Assembly (NCBI GenBank): GCA_040218815.1
Contig: JAVJQS010000003.1
Span: forward strand, 62,001-126,000
Reading direction: 5' to 3'
DNA: 64,000 nucleotides
Source of the DNA: JAVJQS01 sp040218815
GTDB lineage: Bacteria; Bacteroidota; Bacteroidia; Flavobacteriales_E; Vicingaceae
Position 1 is the stretch's first letter. Every line of letters begins with the position of its first letter. The translations under genes were made by a program, and so were the position numbers. This document shows positions 51,843-59,718 of the stretch, piece after piece. A model generated the notes under the pieces. The model was not told the DNA's origin, did not search any database, and saw nothing but the letters and a program-made list of their open reading frames with translations.

Positions 51843-52592
51843 ATGAATAAGTGCTTAGTGCTCCTTTTTCTCAGTTTGCTCCTCATTCATTGTAAAGATG
51901 ACGAGACAGGCAATACTTCAAGTTTAGCTACAAACAATGTAGGTGATTTTGCAAACGACTACTTAAGTGATGAAAGATATACTTCATTAACGATTGAACT
52001 TGTCTACGAACAAGATTCCAAACCAAATGATGCATCCATTGACAATCTAAAAAGCTTTTTAGAAAACCTATTGAATAAACCAGGTGGCATTAACATTAAA
52101 GAAACACTTATACCTGATCAAGGAAACTCAAACATATCATTGAGTGAAGTTCGTGACATTGAAAAAAATTATCGAACAGTATTTAATTCTGGCAAGAATA
52201 GTACCGCCTTTTTCTATTTTGCAGATGCAAATTATGACCAAGATACTCAAAACAGTGCAACACTTGGTATTGCATTTAACAGCACTTCAATGGCACTTTT
52301 CCAAAAAACTATACAAGAGAATACTGGTAATATTGGTCAAGCATCAACTATTGAGGTAGAAGAAGGGGTGTTGAAGCACGAATTTGGGCATATTCTAGGT
52401 TTAGTAAACCTAGGAACACCAATGCAATCGCAGCATGAAGATCAAGCACATAAAAAACACTGTGACGTTGAGAGTTGCTTAATGTATTATGCAACTGAAA
52501 CAAGTTTATTTTTTGACAATATCCTCAATAGCTCAGTTCCAAATTTAGATCCACAATGCATGGCTGATTTAAAAGCTAATGGAGGAAAGTAA
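51843..52592 (+). CDS. Archaemetzincin-like zinc metalloprotease lipoprotein
   Basis: A 249-residue predicted lipoprotein (lipobox IHC, Cys17). The zinc motif HEFGHILGLVN is at 179-189; Asn replaces the usual third His or Asp at 189. After a 16-residue insert comes His206-Cys207-x4-Cys212-x-Met214 (HCDVESCLM), the His-Cys-x4-Cys-x-Met motif of archaemetzincins, so the third zinc ligand could be His206. The substrate is unknown; it is 16 bases after alr. I recall relatives called membrane metalloprotease in Bacteroidota. Confidence 0.75.
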   Translation: MNKCLVLLFLSLLLIHCKDDETGNTSSLATNNVGDFANDYLSDERYTSLTIELVYEQDSKPNDASIDNLKSFLENLLNKPGGINIKETLIPDQGNSNISLSEVRDIEKNYRTVFNSGKNSTAFFYFADANYDQDTQNSATLGIAFNSTSMALFQKTIQENTGNIGQASTIEVEEGVLKHEFGHILGLVNLGTPMQSQHEDQAHKKHCDVESCLMYYATETSLFFDNILNSSVPNLDPQCMADLKANGGK

Positions 52593-52668
52593 AGTCCAAA
52601 TTATTACTATAAAAACCTGAACTGTACATTTGGTTCAACTAAAGCCATTCATATTCTAAAGCGGTGCG

Positions 52669-52698
52669 TTGATAATTGATAATTGAGCCTTACTTTTG
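52669..52698 (+). promoter_or_regulatory. Promoter of sulP
   Basis: TTG at 52669-52671, 19 bases, TACTTTTG at 52691-52698: full match. The spacer is the repeat GATAATTGATAATTGAG also seen in the Bat operon gap. The ATG at 52716 is 17 bases downstream. Confidence 0.65.
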
Positions 52699-52715
52699 CG
52701 GCCTCAAAAAATGGT

Positions 52716-54245
52716 ATGAAAAAGTATTTTAATCTCTTCGATTTATCACAAAAAGTCAACTATAAAAATGAAGTCTTATCTGGCTTAACTGTTGCTTTAG
52801 CACTTGTTCCTGAAGCAGTTGCCTTTGCCCTTATCGCTGGTCTTTCGCCATTAACCGGCTTGTACGCTGCGTTTATGATGGGGTTAGTTACTTCTGTTTT
52901 AGGTGGTCGGCCTGGAATGATTTCAGGAGCAACTGGCGCAATAGCAGTTGTTTTGGTAACCCTAGCCAAATCACATGGAGTAGAATACATTTTTGCCACA
53001 GTCATATTAGCTGGTATAATTCAAATTTCAGCTGGTTTATTGCGCCTGGGAAAATTGATGCGTTTGGTGCCACAACCAGTCATCTTTGGATTCGTAAATG
53101 GACTAGCCGTAATTATCTTCTCGTCACAATTGGTGCAATTTAAAGACAATGCTGGAAATTGGCTGACTGGAGAACCCCTCTACATTATTTTAGGCTTGGT
53201 GCTATTAACCATGTTAATTATATGGGGATTACCAAAAATTAGTAAAGCCATTCCTGCCTCCTTAGTCGCTATCTTGAGCATTTTTGGAATAGTGGTAGCG
53301 TTTGGTATCGATACAAAAACAGTTGGTGACATTGCCTCTATTGAAGGTGGCTTCCCTCCTTTTAATATCCCATCTGTTCCTTTCAATTTAGACACTTTTC
53401 TACTGATTTTACCCTATGCTGCTATTGTTGCAGGAGTTGGTTTAATTGAAAGTTTGCTAACGCTGAACATAATTGATGAAATTACAGAAACACGCGGCAG
53501 AGGCAATAAAGAAGCAGTTGCTCAAGGATTGGGCAATATGTTATCAGGCTTATTTTCTGGCATGGGCGGTTGTGCGATGATAGGTCAAAGTTTAATCAAC
53601 ATTTCATCTGGCGCTAGAGCTAGATTATCGGGAATCGTTGCTTCAATAATGCTGCTCATGTTTATTATGTTTGGTGCCAGCATTATCGAGAAGTTACCAA
53701 TCGCTGCTTTAACTGGATTAATGATTATGGTATCTATTGGAACTTTTGAGTGGGCTAGTTTTCGTACCATTAATCGTATGCCTAAATCAGATATTTTTGT
53801 AATGGTGGTGGTGACATTAGTAACAGCTGTACTGCATAATTTAGCATTGGCAGTAGTTGTCGGGGTAATTATCTCTGCATTAGTCTTTGCCTGGGACAAC
53901 GCCAAGCGAATTAGAGCACGCAAACACATCGATGAAAATGGAGTAAAGCACTATGAAATTTATGGTCCGCTATTTTTTGGGAGCACAAGTGTTTTTAATG
54001 ACAAGTTCGATGTGCTCAATGATCCTGAAGAAGTAATTATTGACTTTGCTGAAAGTCGTGTAGTGGATATGTCTGCTATTGAGGCCTTAAATAAATTAAC
54101 TGAGCGTTATTTAAAGGTGGGAAAGAAAATTCACTTGAAACATTTGAGCTCTGATTGCAGAAAATTGCTTCAAGATGCAGAAAAGATTATTGATGTGAAT
54201 GTATTAGAAGATCCTACCTATAAGGTTTTAACGGATAAGGTCTAG
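52716..54245 (+). CDS. SulP-family anion transporter with STAS domain
   Basis: A 509-residue SLC26/SulP protein from the ATG at 52716: about ten to twelve membrane segments from residue 25 (GLTVALALVPEAVAFALIAGLSPLTGLYAAF), the GMGGCAMIGQS region near 285 and a C-terminal STAS domain from about 425 (YEIYGPLFFGSTSVFNDKF, VIIDFAESRVVDMSAIEAL). Substrates of the family include sulfate and bicarbonate; none can be chosen here. An earlier in-frame ATG-like start at 52683 lies inside the promoter and is not used. Confidence 0.92.
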   Translation: MKKYFNLFDLSQKVNYKNEVLSGLTVALALVPEAVAFALIAGLSPLTGLYAAFMMGLVTSVLGGRPGMISGATGAIAVVLVTLAKSHGVEYIFATVILAGIIQISAGLLRLGKLMRLVPQPVIFGFVNGLAVIIFSSQLVQFKDNAGNWLTGEPLYIILGLVLLTMLIIWGLPKISKAIPASLVAILSIFGIVVAFGIDTKTVGDIASIEGGFPPFNIPSVPFNLDTFLLILPYAAIVAGVGLIESLLTLNIIDEITETRGRGNKEAVAQGLGNMLSGLFSGMGGCAMIGQSLINISSGARARLSGIVASIMLLMFIMFGASIIEKLPIAALTGLMIMVSIGTFEWASFRTINRMPKSDIFVMVVVTLVTAVLHNLALAVVVGVIISALVFAWDNAKRIRARKHIDENGVKHYEIYGPLFFGSTSVFNDKFDVLNDPEEVIIDFAESRVVDMSAIEALNKLTERYLKVGKKIHLKHLSSDCRKLLQDAEKIIDVNVLEDPTYKVLTDKV

Positions 54246-54289
54246 TTGATATAATTCAAACAAGGTTCAAAAAAGTTTAACGCATAAAA

Positions 54290-54315
54290 AAGCCCGAACA
54301 TTGCTGTTCGAGCTT
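54290..54315 (-). terminator. Intrinsic terminator of the cold-shock gene
   Basis: AAGCCCGAACA (54290-54300) and TGTTCGAGCTT (54305-54315) form an 11-bp stem with loop TTGC. The one non-pair on the plus strand becomes a G-U pair in minus-strand RNA, and a T tract follows on that side, so it works for cspA. Confidence 0.8.
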
Positions 54316-54343
54316 AGATAAAATTTTATGTGATCTGCTAACC

Positions 54344-54535
54344 TTAAACTACTTTAACGTTAACGGCATTCATTCCTTTTCTACCTTCTTTCAATTCAAA
54401 CTCTACTGCATCACCTTCTCTAACTTCGTCAATTAGACCTGATACGTGCACAAAGTGTTCGTTTTCTGTTTCGTCTTCTTTGATAAAACCAAATCCTTTG
54501 GTCTCATTGAAGAACTTTACTGTTCCTGTATTCAT
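54344..54535 (-). CDS. Cold-shock domain protein (CspA family)
   Basis: A 63-residue single cold-shock domain with RNP1 KGFGFIKED at about residues 13-21 and RNP2-like HFVHVSGL at about 27-34. It binds single-stranded nucleic acid as a chaperone. The gene is monocistronic with a promoter, a leader of about 25-30 bases and a terminator. The leader is short compared with the long cold-sensing cspA leaders of enterobacteria. Confidence 0.95.
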   Translation of the reverse strand: MNTGTVKFFNETKGFGFIKEDETENEHFVHVSGLIDEVREGDAVEFELKEGRKGMNAVNVKVV

Positions 54536-54559
54536 TATAAAAAATTAATTATTAAAGTG

Positions 54560-54587
54560 CAAACTTAGGTTTTTATCTGCTTGCCAA
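54560..54587 (-). promoter_or_regulatory. Promoter of the cold-shock gene
   Basis: On the minus strand TTG (complement of 54585-54587), 17 bases and TAAGTTTG (complement of 54560-54567), a full match. Confidence 0.6.
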
Positions 54588-54591
54588 CGCA

Positions 54592-55119
54592 TTATTTCAA
54601 TATATCAGCAAAAACTTGTTTAAATTTTTCAACTTTAGGTTGCACCACCATTCTGCAATACCCTTGTTCGGGATTATTTTTAAAGTAATTCTTGTGATAA
54701 TCTTCCGCTTCAAAAAAGACTCTATGTTCAGTAACTTCAGTAACTACAGGCTTATCATAAGCTTTAGAAGCATTTAAGGCTGCAATGGTTTGTTCCGCTT
54801 CTTCTTTTTGAGCTTCATTGTGATAAAAAATAGCAGAGCGGTACTGTGTCCCTTTGTCGGCACCTTGTTGATTAAGAGTAGTAGGATCGTGTGTTTTGAA
54901 AAACACCTCCAATAATTTCTTAAATGAAATTACTGTTTCATCATAATCAATTTGGATAACTTCAGCATGACCAGTAAGTCCGCTGCACACTTCACGATAA
55001 GTGGGGTTAGCAATTTTCCCTCCAGTGTATCCTGGAAGTACTTTTTCAACTCCATTTAAGGCTTGAAAAACTGCCTCAACACACCAAAAACATCCTGAGC
55101 CGAATGTTGCTTTTTTCAT
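54592..55119 (-). CDS. msrA: Peptide methionine sulfoxide reductase MsrA
   Basis: A 175-residue MsrA that reduces methionine-S-sulfoxide. The catalytic Cys10 is in GCFWC, followed by GYTGGKIANPTYREVCSGLTGHAEVIQIDYD, DPTTLNQQGADKGTQYRSAIFY and the C-terminal region EAEDYHKNYF. No C-terminal resolving Cys pair is seen after position 160 apart from one Cys in GYCRMVVQ. No signal peptide, so it acts in the cytoplasm. It is a single gene beside cspA. Confidence 0.95.
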   Translation of the reverse strand: MKKATFGSGCFWCVEAVFQALNGVEKVLPGYTGGKIANPTYREVCSGLTGHAEVIQIDYDETVISFKKLLEVFFKTHDPTTLNQQGADKGTQYRSAIFYHNEAQKEEAEQTIAALNASKAYDKPVVTEVTEHRVFFEAEDYHKNYFKNNPEQGYCRMVVQPKVEKFKQVFADILK

Positions 55120-55270
55120 AAAAAAATAATTTTATCTCAGTAAAACAAAGGTGTTTCTAAAAAGTTTTTTTGTGTCTTTGTAGGGACAAAAGTCAGTGGC
55201 GATGAAGCATGAGAAAAATTGATGCCTCATTTAGACAAAAAACTAGGTGTTGAATTACATCAATTTGAAA

Positions 55271-55552
55271 TTAACCAACTCTTCCAATCTTCTTAGAGTA
55301 GTCAGCTACTTTTGCATCTAAGTCAGTTTTAATGGCATTGAAGTGCTCTCTTACTTTTGCTTTCTTTTCATTTTTGGGGTAATTAGACACCCTTCTCAAC
55401 ATTTCATAACGATCGTCAATAATAGAGTCGATAGTACTATCCATTTTTTTCACTTCTTTTTCATCCCCATTAATGGATTCAATAAAAGCATCTTCAATGA
55501 TTAAATCAGTCTCTTGTTTAATTTTCTTTTTTAATTTTCTTCTACTTGGCAT
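55271..55552 (-). CDS. Small charged helical protein, unknown function
   Basis: A 93-residue protein beginning MPSRRKLKKKIKQETDLIIEDAF, rich in Lys, Asp and Glu, predicted fully helical and perhaps coiled-coil. There is no cysteine, signal peptide or membrane segment. The pattern looks like other short Bacteroidota hypothetical proteins; I cannot name a family. It is flanked by msrA (same strand) and a divergent exonuclease gene. Confidence 0.7.
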   Translation of the reverse strand: MPSRRKLKKKIKQETDLIIEDAFIESINGDEKEVKKMDSTIDSIIDDRYEMLRRVSNYPKNEKKAKVREHFNAIKTDLDAKVADYSKKIGRVG

Positions 55553-55646
55553 AATAAAGGTTTTTTTAAAAATAAGACTTTTAATTTATGTGTAAAATTT
55601 ACTTATTTAATATCTTGTTTAATTTTACAAAAAAATAAAAGAACTC

Positions 55647-56177
55647 CTGTATTCAATAATTGATATTGAGGCGACTGGCGGAAATGCAAAAAACGGAAGA
55701 ATAACCGAAGTTGCTATTTACCGCTTTGATGGCATTAAAGTAGTTTCAGCATATGATTCACTGGTAAATCCGCAACGCGGTATTCCGCCATATGTGCAAA
55801 GACTAACTGGAATAAATAATAAAATGGCAGCAGCTGCGCCTATTTTTTCTGAATTAGCTCCCACAATTAAAAACATGCTTTCAGAAAGCTGTTTCGTTGC
55901 TCATAATGTAAAAGCAGATTATAGTTTTATTCAAGCAGAATTAGAAGCGGCAGGAATCGAGTTTAAAAGTCAACGCCTATGTACCTTGGAGTTGAGTAAA
56001 AGGCTTATCCCAGAAGCCCCTTCTCATGGCTTAGGTAATATTTGCAAGTTCTTAGAAATTAATCTTCCTGGACAGCATAGAGCCACTGATGATGCCCTAG
56101 CTACTGTAGAACTCTTTAAAATTTTGATGCAACGAGATCAAGAAGGCCTGATTGAAAAATTAAAAAGAAAAGCGTAA
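55647..56177 (+). CDS. DnaQ-like 3'-5' exonuclease with a likely CTG start
   Basis: The frame is open from just after a stop at 55620. From CTG at 55647 it encodes 176 residues beginning (M)YSIIDIEATGGNAKNGRITE, exactly where the DEDDh exonuclease domain begins; Asp6 and Glu8 are catalytic and HRATDD near 150 supplies the last His and Asp. No ATG, GTG or TTG occurs in frame between the stop and 55794, and starting at 55794 would delete the catalytic motif. Many relatives are fused to a GIY-YIG nuclease; this one is not. Confidence 0.8.
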   Translation: MYSIIDIEATGGNAKNGRITEVAIYRFDGIKVVSAYDSLVNPQRGIPPYVQRLTGINNKMAAAAPIFSELAPTIKNMLSESCFVAHNVKADYSFIQAELEAAGIEFKSQRLCTLELSKRLIPEAPSHGLGNICKFLEINLPGQHRATDDALATVELFKILMQRDQEGLIEKLKRKA

Positions 56178-56218
56178 AGTTGAAAAAGCTTCTAAATAAG
56201 TTCAGCTTGTTTTTACTT

Positions 56219-56983
56219 TTAGAAAAAATAAGAGATATTTAATTGTGCATTGGGCTTAACATCTAACACGGCGACATCTATTTGATCTTCTCGAGTAATA
56301 AAGTCAGAAGTACTACTTCCATTTACTGGTGTAAAAATGGTGTTATCCGAAATAGTACCACCTTCTTTAGCATATTGAAAAACCACTGCCAACTCAGTAC
56401 CTAAACTAAAACGGGGGGAAATAAAATAATTAAAACCTCCACCTGCTTGCAAACCAATTCCCAATCCGCCATCTTGCTTAATTGTTCTCTGAGTTCGCGC
56501 TGTTCCTGCACTTGTAGTTTCATTTCTGTTTATCTCTCCATTTGTTTTTCCTATAAAGGTTAAATCGAGTTGTGCAAAAATGAAAGGATCAAGTCGCTTT
56601 GTTGGCATCAAGTGTTTCTCAATTCCTGCAGAAACATTAATGAAGTAATTGCTGAAAGTAGAATCTTCCTCTACTAGTGCTAAACCAACGCTATCTGCTT
56701 TCTGCCTTTTATAACGGTTAAAATTGACTCCAAACCCCAGACGTAAGGCCAAGTCATCTTCTAAATAATATTTGACAAAAAGTAGGTTCTGTCCTAATTC
56801 ATTTGAATTAGATTCCAAGCTAATGTTATCAATTAATCCATCAACCACTAAGCTTACACCTATATCTCGTGCTTTTGGAAAAAACTTACTGCTTTCATAA
56901 GCTTTAGTGCTATCTTGAGCAACACTGTAAAAACTGCTTGTTAGCAGGATAGCAACAGTAAATAAATATCTTTGGATTCTCAT
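56219..56983 (-). CDS. Outer-membrane beta-barrel protein
   Basis: A 254-residue protein with a signal peptide (to about VAQ, residue 22), amphipathic strands such as LALRLGFGVNFNRYKRQ, NYFINVSAGIEKHLMP and QAGGGFNYFISPRFSLGTELA, and a terminal strand ending NAQLNISYFF with the aromatic last residue that barrel-assembly machinery recognises. Ligand unknown. It is 49 bases after pcm and might be co-transcribed with it. Confidence 0.82.
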   Translation of the reverse strand: MRIQRYLFTVAILLTSSFYSVAQDSTKAYESSKFFPKARDIGVSLVVDGLIDNISLESNSNELGQNLLFVKYYLEDDLALRLGFGVNFNRYKRQKADSVGLALVEEDSTFSNYFINVSAGIEKHLMPTKRLDPFIFAQLDLTFIGKTNGEINRNETTSAGTARTQRTIKQDGGLGIGLQAGGGFNYFISPRFSLGTELAVVFQYAKEGGTISDNTIFTPVNGSSTSDFITREDQIDVAVLDVKPNAQLNISYFF

Positions 56984-57032
56984 AGGTCTTAATTTGGATG
57001 AACAAATAACAGCAATCTTAGCTACTTATTGC

Positions 57033-57686
57033 TCAACTTCCAAAAGATTTATTTTGTAACATGGGTACAAAACTAAAATCACCAAAAGTCTCTGTTTTAA
57101 ATTTATTTGAACCAATTTTTGTTATGCGCTGCATGTTCTGTTTTTCTCCCTCACCAAGAGGAATGACCATCATGCCTCCAACAGCGAGTTGATCTTTTAA
57201 ATTGTCTGGTATAAAAGGAGCTGCTGCAGTGATTATTATTCGATGAAAAGGAGCAAATGTGGGTAATCCTTTATAACCATCACCAAAAAATAATTTAGGA
57301 AAATAGCCCAACTCATTTAGCTTTTGCTTGGATTTAAGGTGCAATGAACGATGTCGTTCTACACTAAAAACCTTCACTCCCATCTCCATCAATACACAGC
57401 TCTGGTAGCCGCTACCGGTTCCTATTTCTAACACTTTTAAACCTGTCTTTAAGTCTAATAATTGAGTTTGAAAAGCTACGGTGTATGGCTGTGAAATAGT
57501 TTGTTCTGCACCAATTGGAAAAGCTTGATCTTTATAGGCAAAGTTGATAAAGGCATTATCCATAAATAAATGCCGTGGTACACGGTCTATGGCTTCTAAA
57601 ACTTCCTCACTTTCAATGCCCTTTGTAATTAATTCTTGAATTAATTTCTTTCTTAATCCCTTGTGTTTATAGCTATCCTGAACCAT
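57033..57686 (-). CDS. pcm: Protein-L-isoaspartate O-methyltransferase Pcm
   Basis: A 217-residue SAM-dependent repair methyltransferase for isoaspartyl residues. It has the family segments VPRHLFMDNAFINFAYKDQAFPIG, AEQTISQPYTVAF and VLEIGTGSGYQSCVLMEMG (SAM loop near residue 80), then VFSVERH. I take the ATG at 57686; five extra residues from 57701 are possible. The TTCTTTTG upstream on the minus strand is a weak -7 box, leaving almost no leader. Confidence 0.92.
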   Translation of the reverse strand: MVQDSYKHKGLRKKLIQELITKGIESEEVLEAIDRVPRHLFMDNAFINFAYKDQAFPIGAEQTISQPYTVAFQTQLLDLKTGLKVLEIGTGSGYQSCVLMEMGVKVFSVERHRSLHLKSKQKLNELGYFPKLFFGDGYKGLPTFAPFHRIIITAAAPFIPDNLKDQLAVGGMMVIPLGEGEKQNMQRITKIGSNKFKTETFGDFSFVPMLQNKSFGS

Positions 57687-57802
57687 TCTACAAAAGAACA
57701 CACAATTTATTTACTTAGCATTCAATTATAACTTCAGTTTTTCAATGCAATATTGTTAACAACACAAGTCTATTCTTCAAGAATAATACTTGCTTTAACT
57801 GT

Positions 57803-57810
57803 TACTTTTG
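57803..57810 (+). promoter_or_regulatory. -7 box of the oxidoreductase operon
   Basis: TACTTTTG ends 15 bases before the ATG at 57826. The -33 region has no TTG at the usual distance. Confidence 0.5.
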
Positions 57811-57825
57811 TAAAAAAAATAGCAA

Positions 57826-58815
57826 ATGCTCAAAATTGGAGTTTTAGGTGCAGGTCATCTTGGAAAAATACACATCAAGTTATTACAACAAATTGACGAT
57901 TATGAATTAGTTGGTTTTTATGATGCGGATCAAAAAGCAGCTAAGGCAGCAGCAGAAGAATATCAGATTAATGCATTTCCTTCCGTTGAGGCATTAATTG
58001 ATGCTGTTGATGTAGTTGATATTGTTACCCCAACATTGTCTCACTTTGACTGTGCAGTAAAAGCTATTCGCCAATCAAAGCACATTTTTATAGAAAAGCC
58101 CATTACTAATACTGTTGAAGAGGCAAGAAAGCTAATCGATCTAGCACATGAGGCAAATGTTAAAGTTCAAGTGGGTCACGTAGAACGTTTCAATCCAGCA
58201 TTTACTGCTACTTTGCCTTACATTAAGCATCCAATGTTTATTGAAACGCATCGATTGGCCCAATTTAACCCTCGAGGAACAGATGTATCAGTGGTTTTGG
58301 ATTTAATGATTCACGATTTAGATATTGTATTAAGTATAGTAAAAAGTAATGTTCGGCGCATTAGCGCAAGTGGAGTTGCAGTTGTAAGTGACACACCTGA
58401 CATCACAAATGCTCGAATTGAATTTGACAATGGTTGTGTTGCAAACCTCACCGCTAGCAGAATTTCATTGAAAAATATGAGAAAAACGCGTGTTTTTCAA
58501 AAGGACGCTTACTTGTCAATTGATTTTTTAGAAAAAGAAACAGAAGTGGTTCGACTTTCATCTGTTGAAGGTGAAGCAGACCCGCTTTCAGTAACAATTG
58601 ATTTACCTGAAGGCAAGGGTCAAAAACAAATTTACTTTGAGAAACCCGATGTAGAGCCAAATAATGCAATAAAAGATGAATTGCAAGCATTCGCAGATGC
58701 AATTAATAATAATACTAACCCTCCTGTAAGCATACATGATGGCTATAATGCATTAGATATTGCACATCGAATAATTGAAAAATTAGACTTAACGAAAGAA
58801 AACATTATCTCGTAG
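57826..58815 (+). CDS. Gfo/Idh/MocA-family oxidoreductase
   Basis: A 329-residue NAD(P)-dependent sugar or sugar-derived oxidoreductase. The Rossmann turn GVLGAGHLGKIH is at the start, the family motif EKPITN near residue 95 holds the conserved Lys, and the C-terminal alpha/beta domain includes HRLAQFNPRGTDVSVVLDLMIHDLDI. The substrate cannot be told; the following lipoprotein and sugar-phosphate transferase hint at cell-surface sugar metabolism (inference). Confidence 0.9.
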   Translation: MLKIGVLGAGHLGKIHIKLLQQIDDYELVGFYDADQKAAKAAAEEYQINAFPSVEALIDAVDVVDIVTPTLSHFDCAVKAIRQSKHIFIEKPITNTVEEARKLIDLAHEANVKVQVGHVERFNPAFTATLPYIKHPMFIETHRLAQFNPRGTDVSVVLDLMIHDLDIVLSIVKSNVRRISASGVAVVSDTPDITNARIEFDNGCVANLTASRISLKNMRKTRVFQKDAYLSIDFLEKETEVVRLSSVEGEADPLSVTIDLPEGKGQKQIYFEKPDVEPNNAIKDELQAFADAINNNTNPPVSIHDGYNALDIAHRIIEKLDLTKENIIS

Positions 58816-58860
58816 ACAATATTTCATATCTCCACTACGTTCCCATATGTTTAGCCTTTT

Positions 58861-59718
58861 ATGAAGCAATTTTATCGTTTTGTACTTGTAAGTTCTATTC
58901 TCGCTTTGTTTTCTTGCGATAAGGAAGAATTAAAAGCACCAATTCCTGGTTATTTAACGATTGAAGATGTTCGAGTAAACACTACACTAGAAGCTGAGGG
59001 TTCTGCTAGCGATAATATTACCGATGTAATTGTTTTTTTAAATGATCAATCATTAGGATTTTTTGACTTACCTGCAAGTATTCCAATACAACAGACTGGT
59101 GCAGTAAACCTCAAAATTAGAGGAGTGATACCAGTTAATGGACAGTCGAGTAAAATAGTGCAATACCCCTTCTATACCACTTTTGAGTTAGATACCATTT
59201 TTGTGCCCGAAGAAGAAATAGTGCTTGCTCCAGTGGTAGAATATTTCAAAACAATTGATTTTACTGAGCCTTGGTCAGGAGAGGATTTTGAAAGTGGTAT
59301 TAATTTTATTTATAATCCTAAAAGCGATACAACGTTTGTGCGAGAAACAAATAGTAGCAATGTTTTTGAAGGTAGGGCTTCAGGAAGGGGTTCGTTAACA
59401 GCAGAACAAACGCTGTTTGAAGCTTGGACACCAACATTTAGCAACATTCCGAGAAATGGAACAGCAGTCTACTTAGAGTTAGATTATAAATCTACACATG
59501 ACTTTGTGGTTGGAGTTTATGCTAATGATCAATCCTTTGAAAGTGCAATCGTATTTTTTCGTCCACAATCTGAATGGAAAAAAGTTTATGTAGACTTGGG
59601 CAATGTTTTTTCAACACTGTCAACAGCCAGAAATTATAACATCAGTTTTGGATACCAAAAACCCCTTGGGTCTTCAGGAGATTTATTTATTGACAATGTT
59701 AAAATACTGCATTATTGA
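58861..59718 (+). CDS. Lipoprotein of unknown function with carbohydrate-binding-like C-terminus
   Basis: A 285-residue predicted lipoprotein (lipobox ALFSC, Cys19) with an N-terminal beta domain and a C-terminal jelly-roll-like region: PWSGEDFESG, NGTAVYLELDYKSTHDFVVGVY and GDLFIDNVKIL at the end. The last pattern is common in carbohydrate-binding modules. Its stop overlaps the start of the sugar transferase gene by one base, so they are co-translated. Function unknown. Confidence 0.75.
   Translation: MKQFYRFVLVSSILALFSCDKEELKAPIPGYLTIEDVRVNTTLEAEGSASDNITDVIVFLNDQSLGFFDLPASIPIQQTGAVNLKIRGVIPVNGQSSKIVQYPFYTTFELDTIFVPEEEIVLAPVVEYFKTIDFTEPWSGEDFESGINFIYNPKSDTTFVRETNSSNVFEGRASGRGSLTAEQTLFEAWTPTFSNIPRNGTAVYLELDYKSTHDFVVGVYANDQSFESAIVFFRPQSEWKKVYVDLGNVFSTLSTARNYNISFGYQKPLGSSGDLFIDNVKILHY

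Noticed and set aside
56178..56215. Weak hairpin AAGCT/AGCTT after the exonuclease gene
   Set aside because: Only five paired bases with a 13-base loop; too weak to call a terminator.
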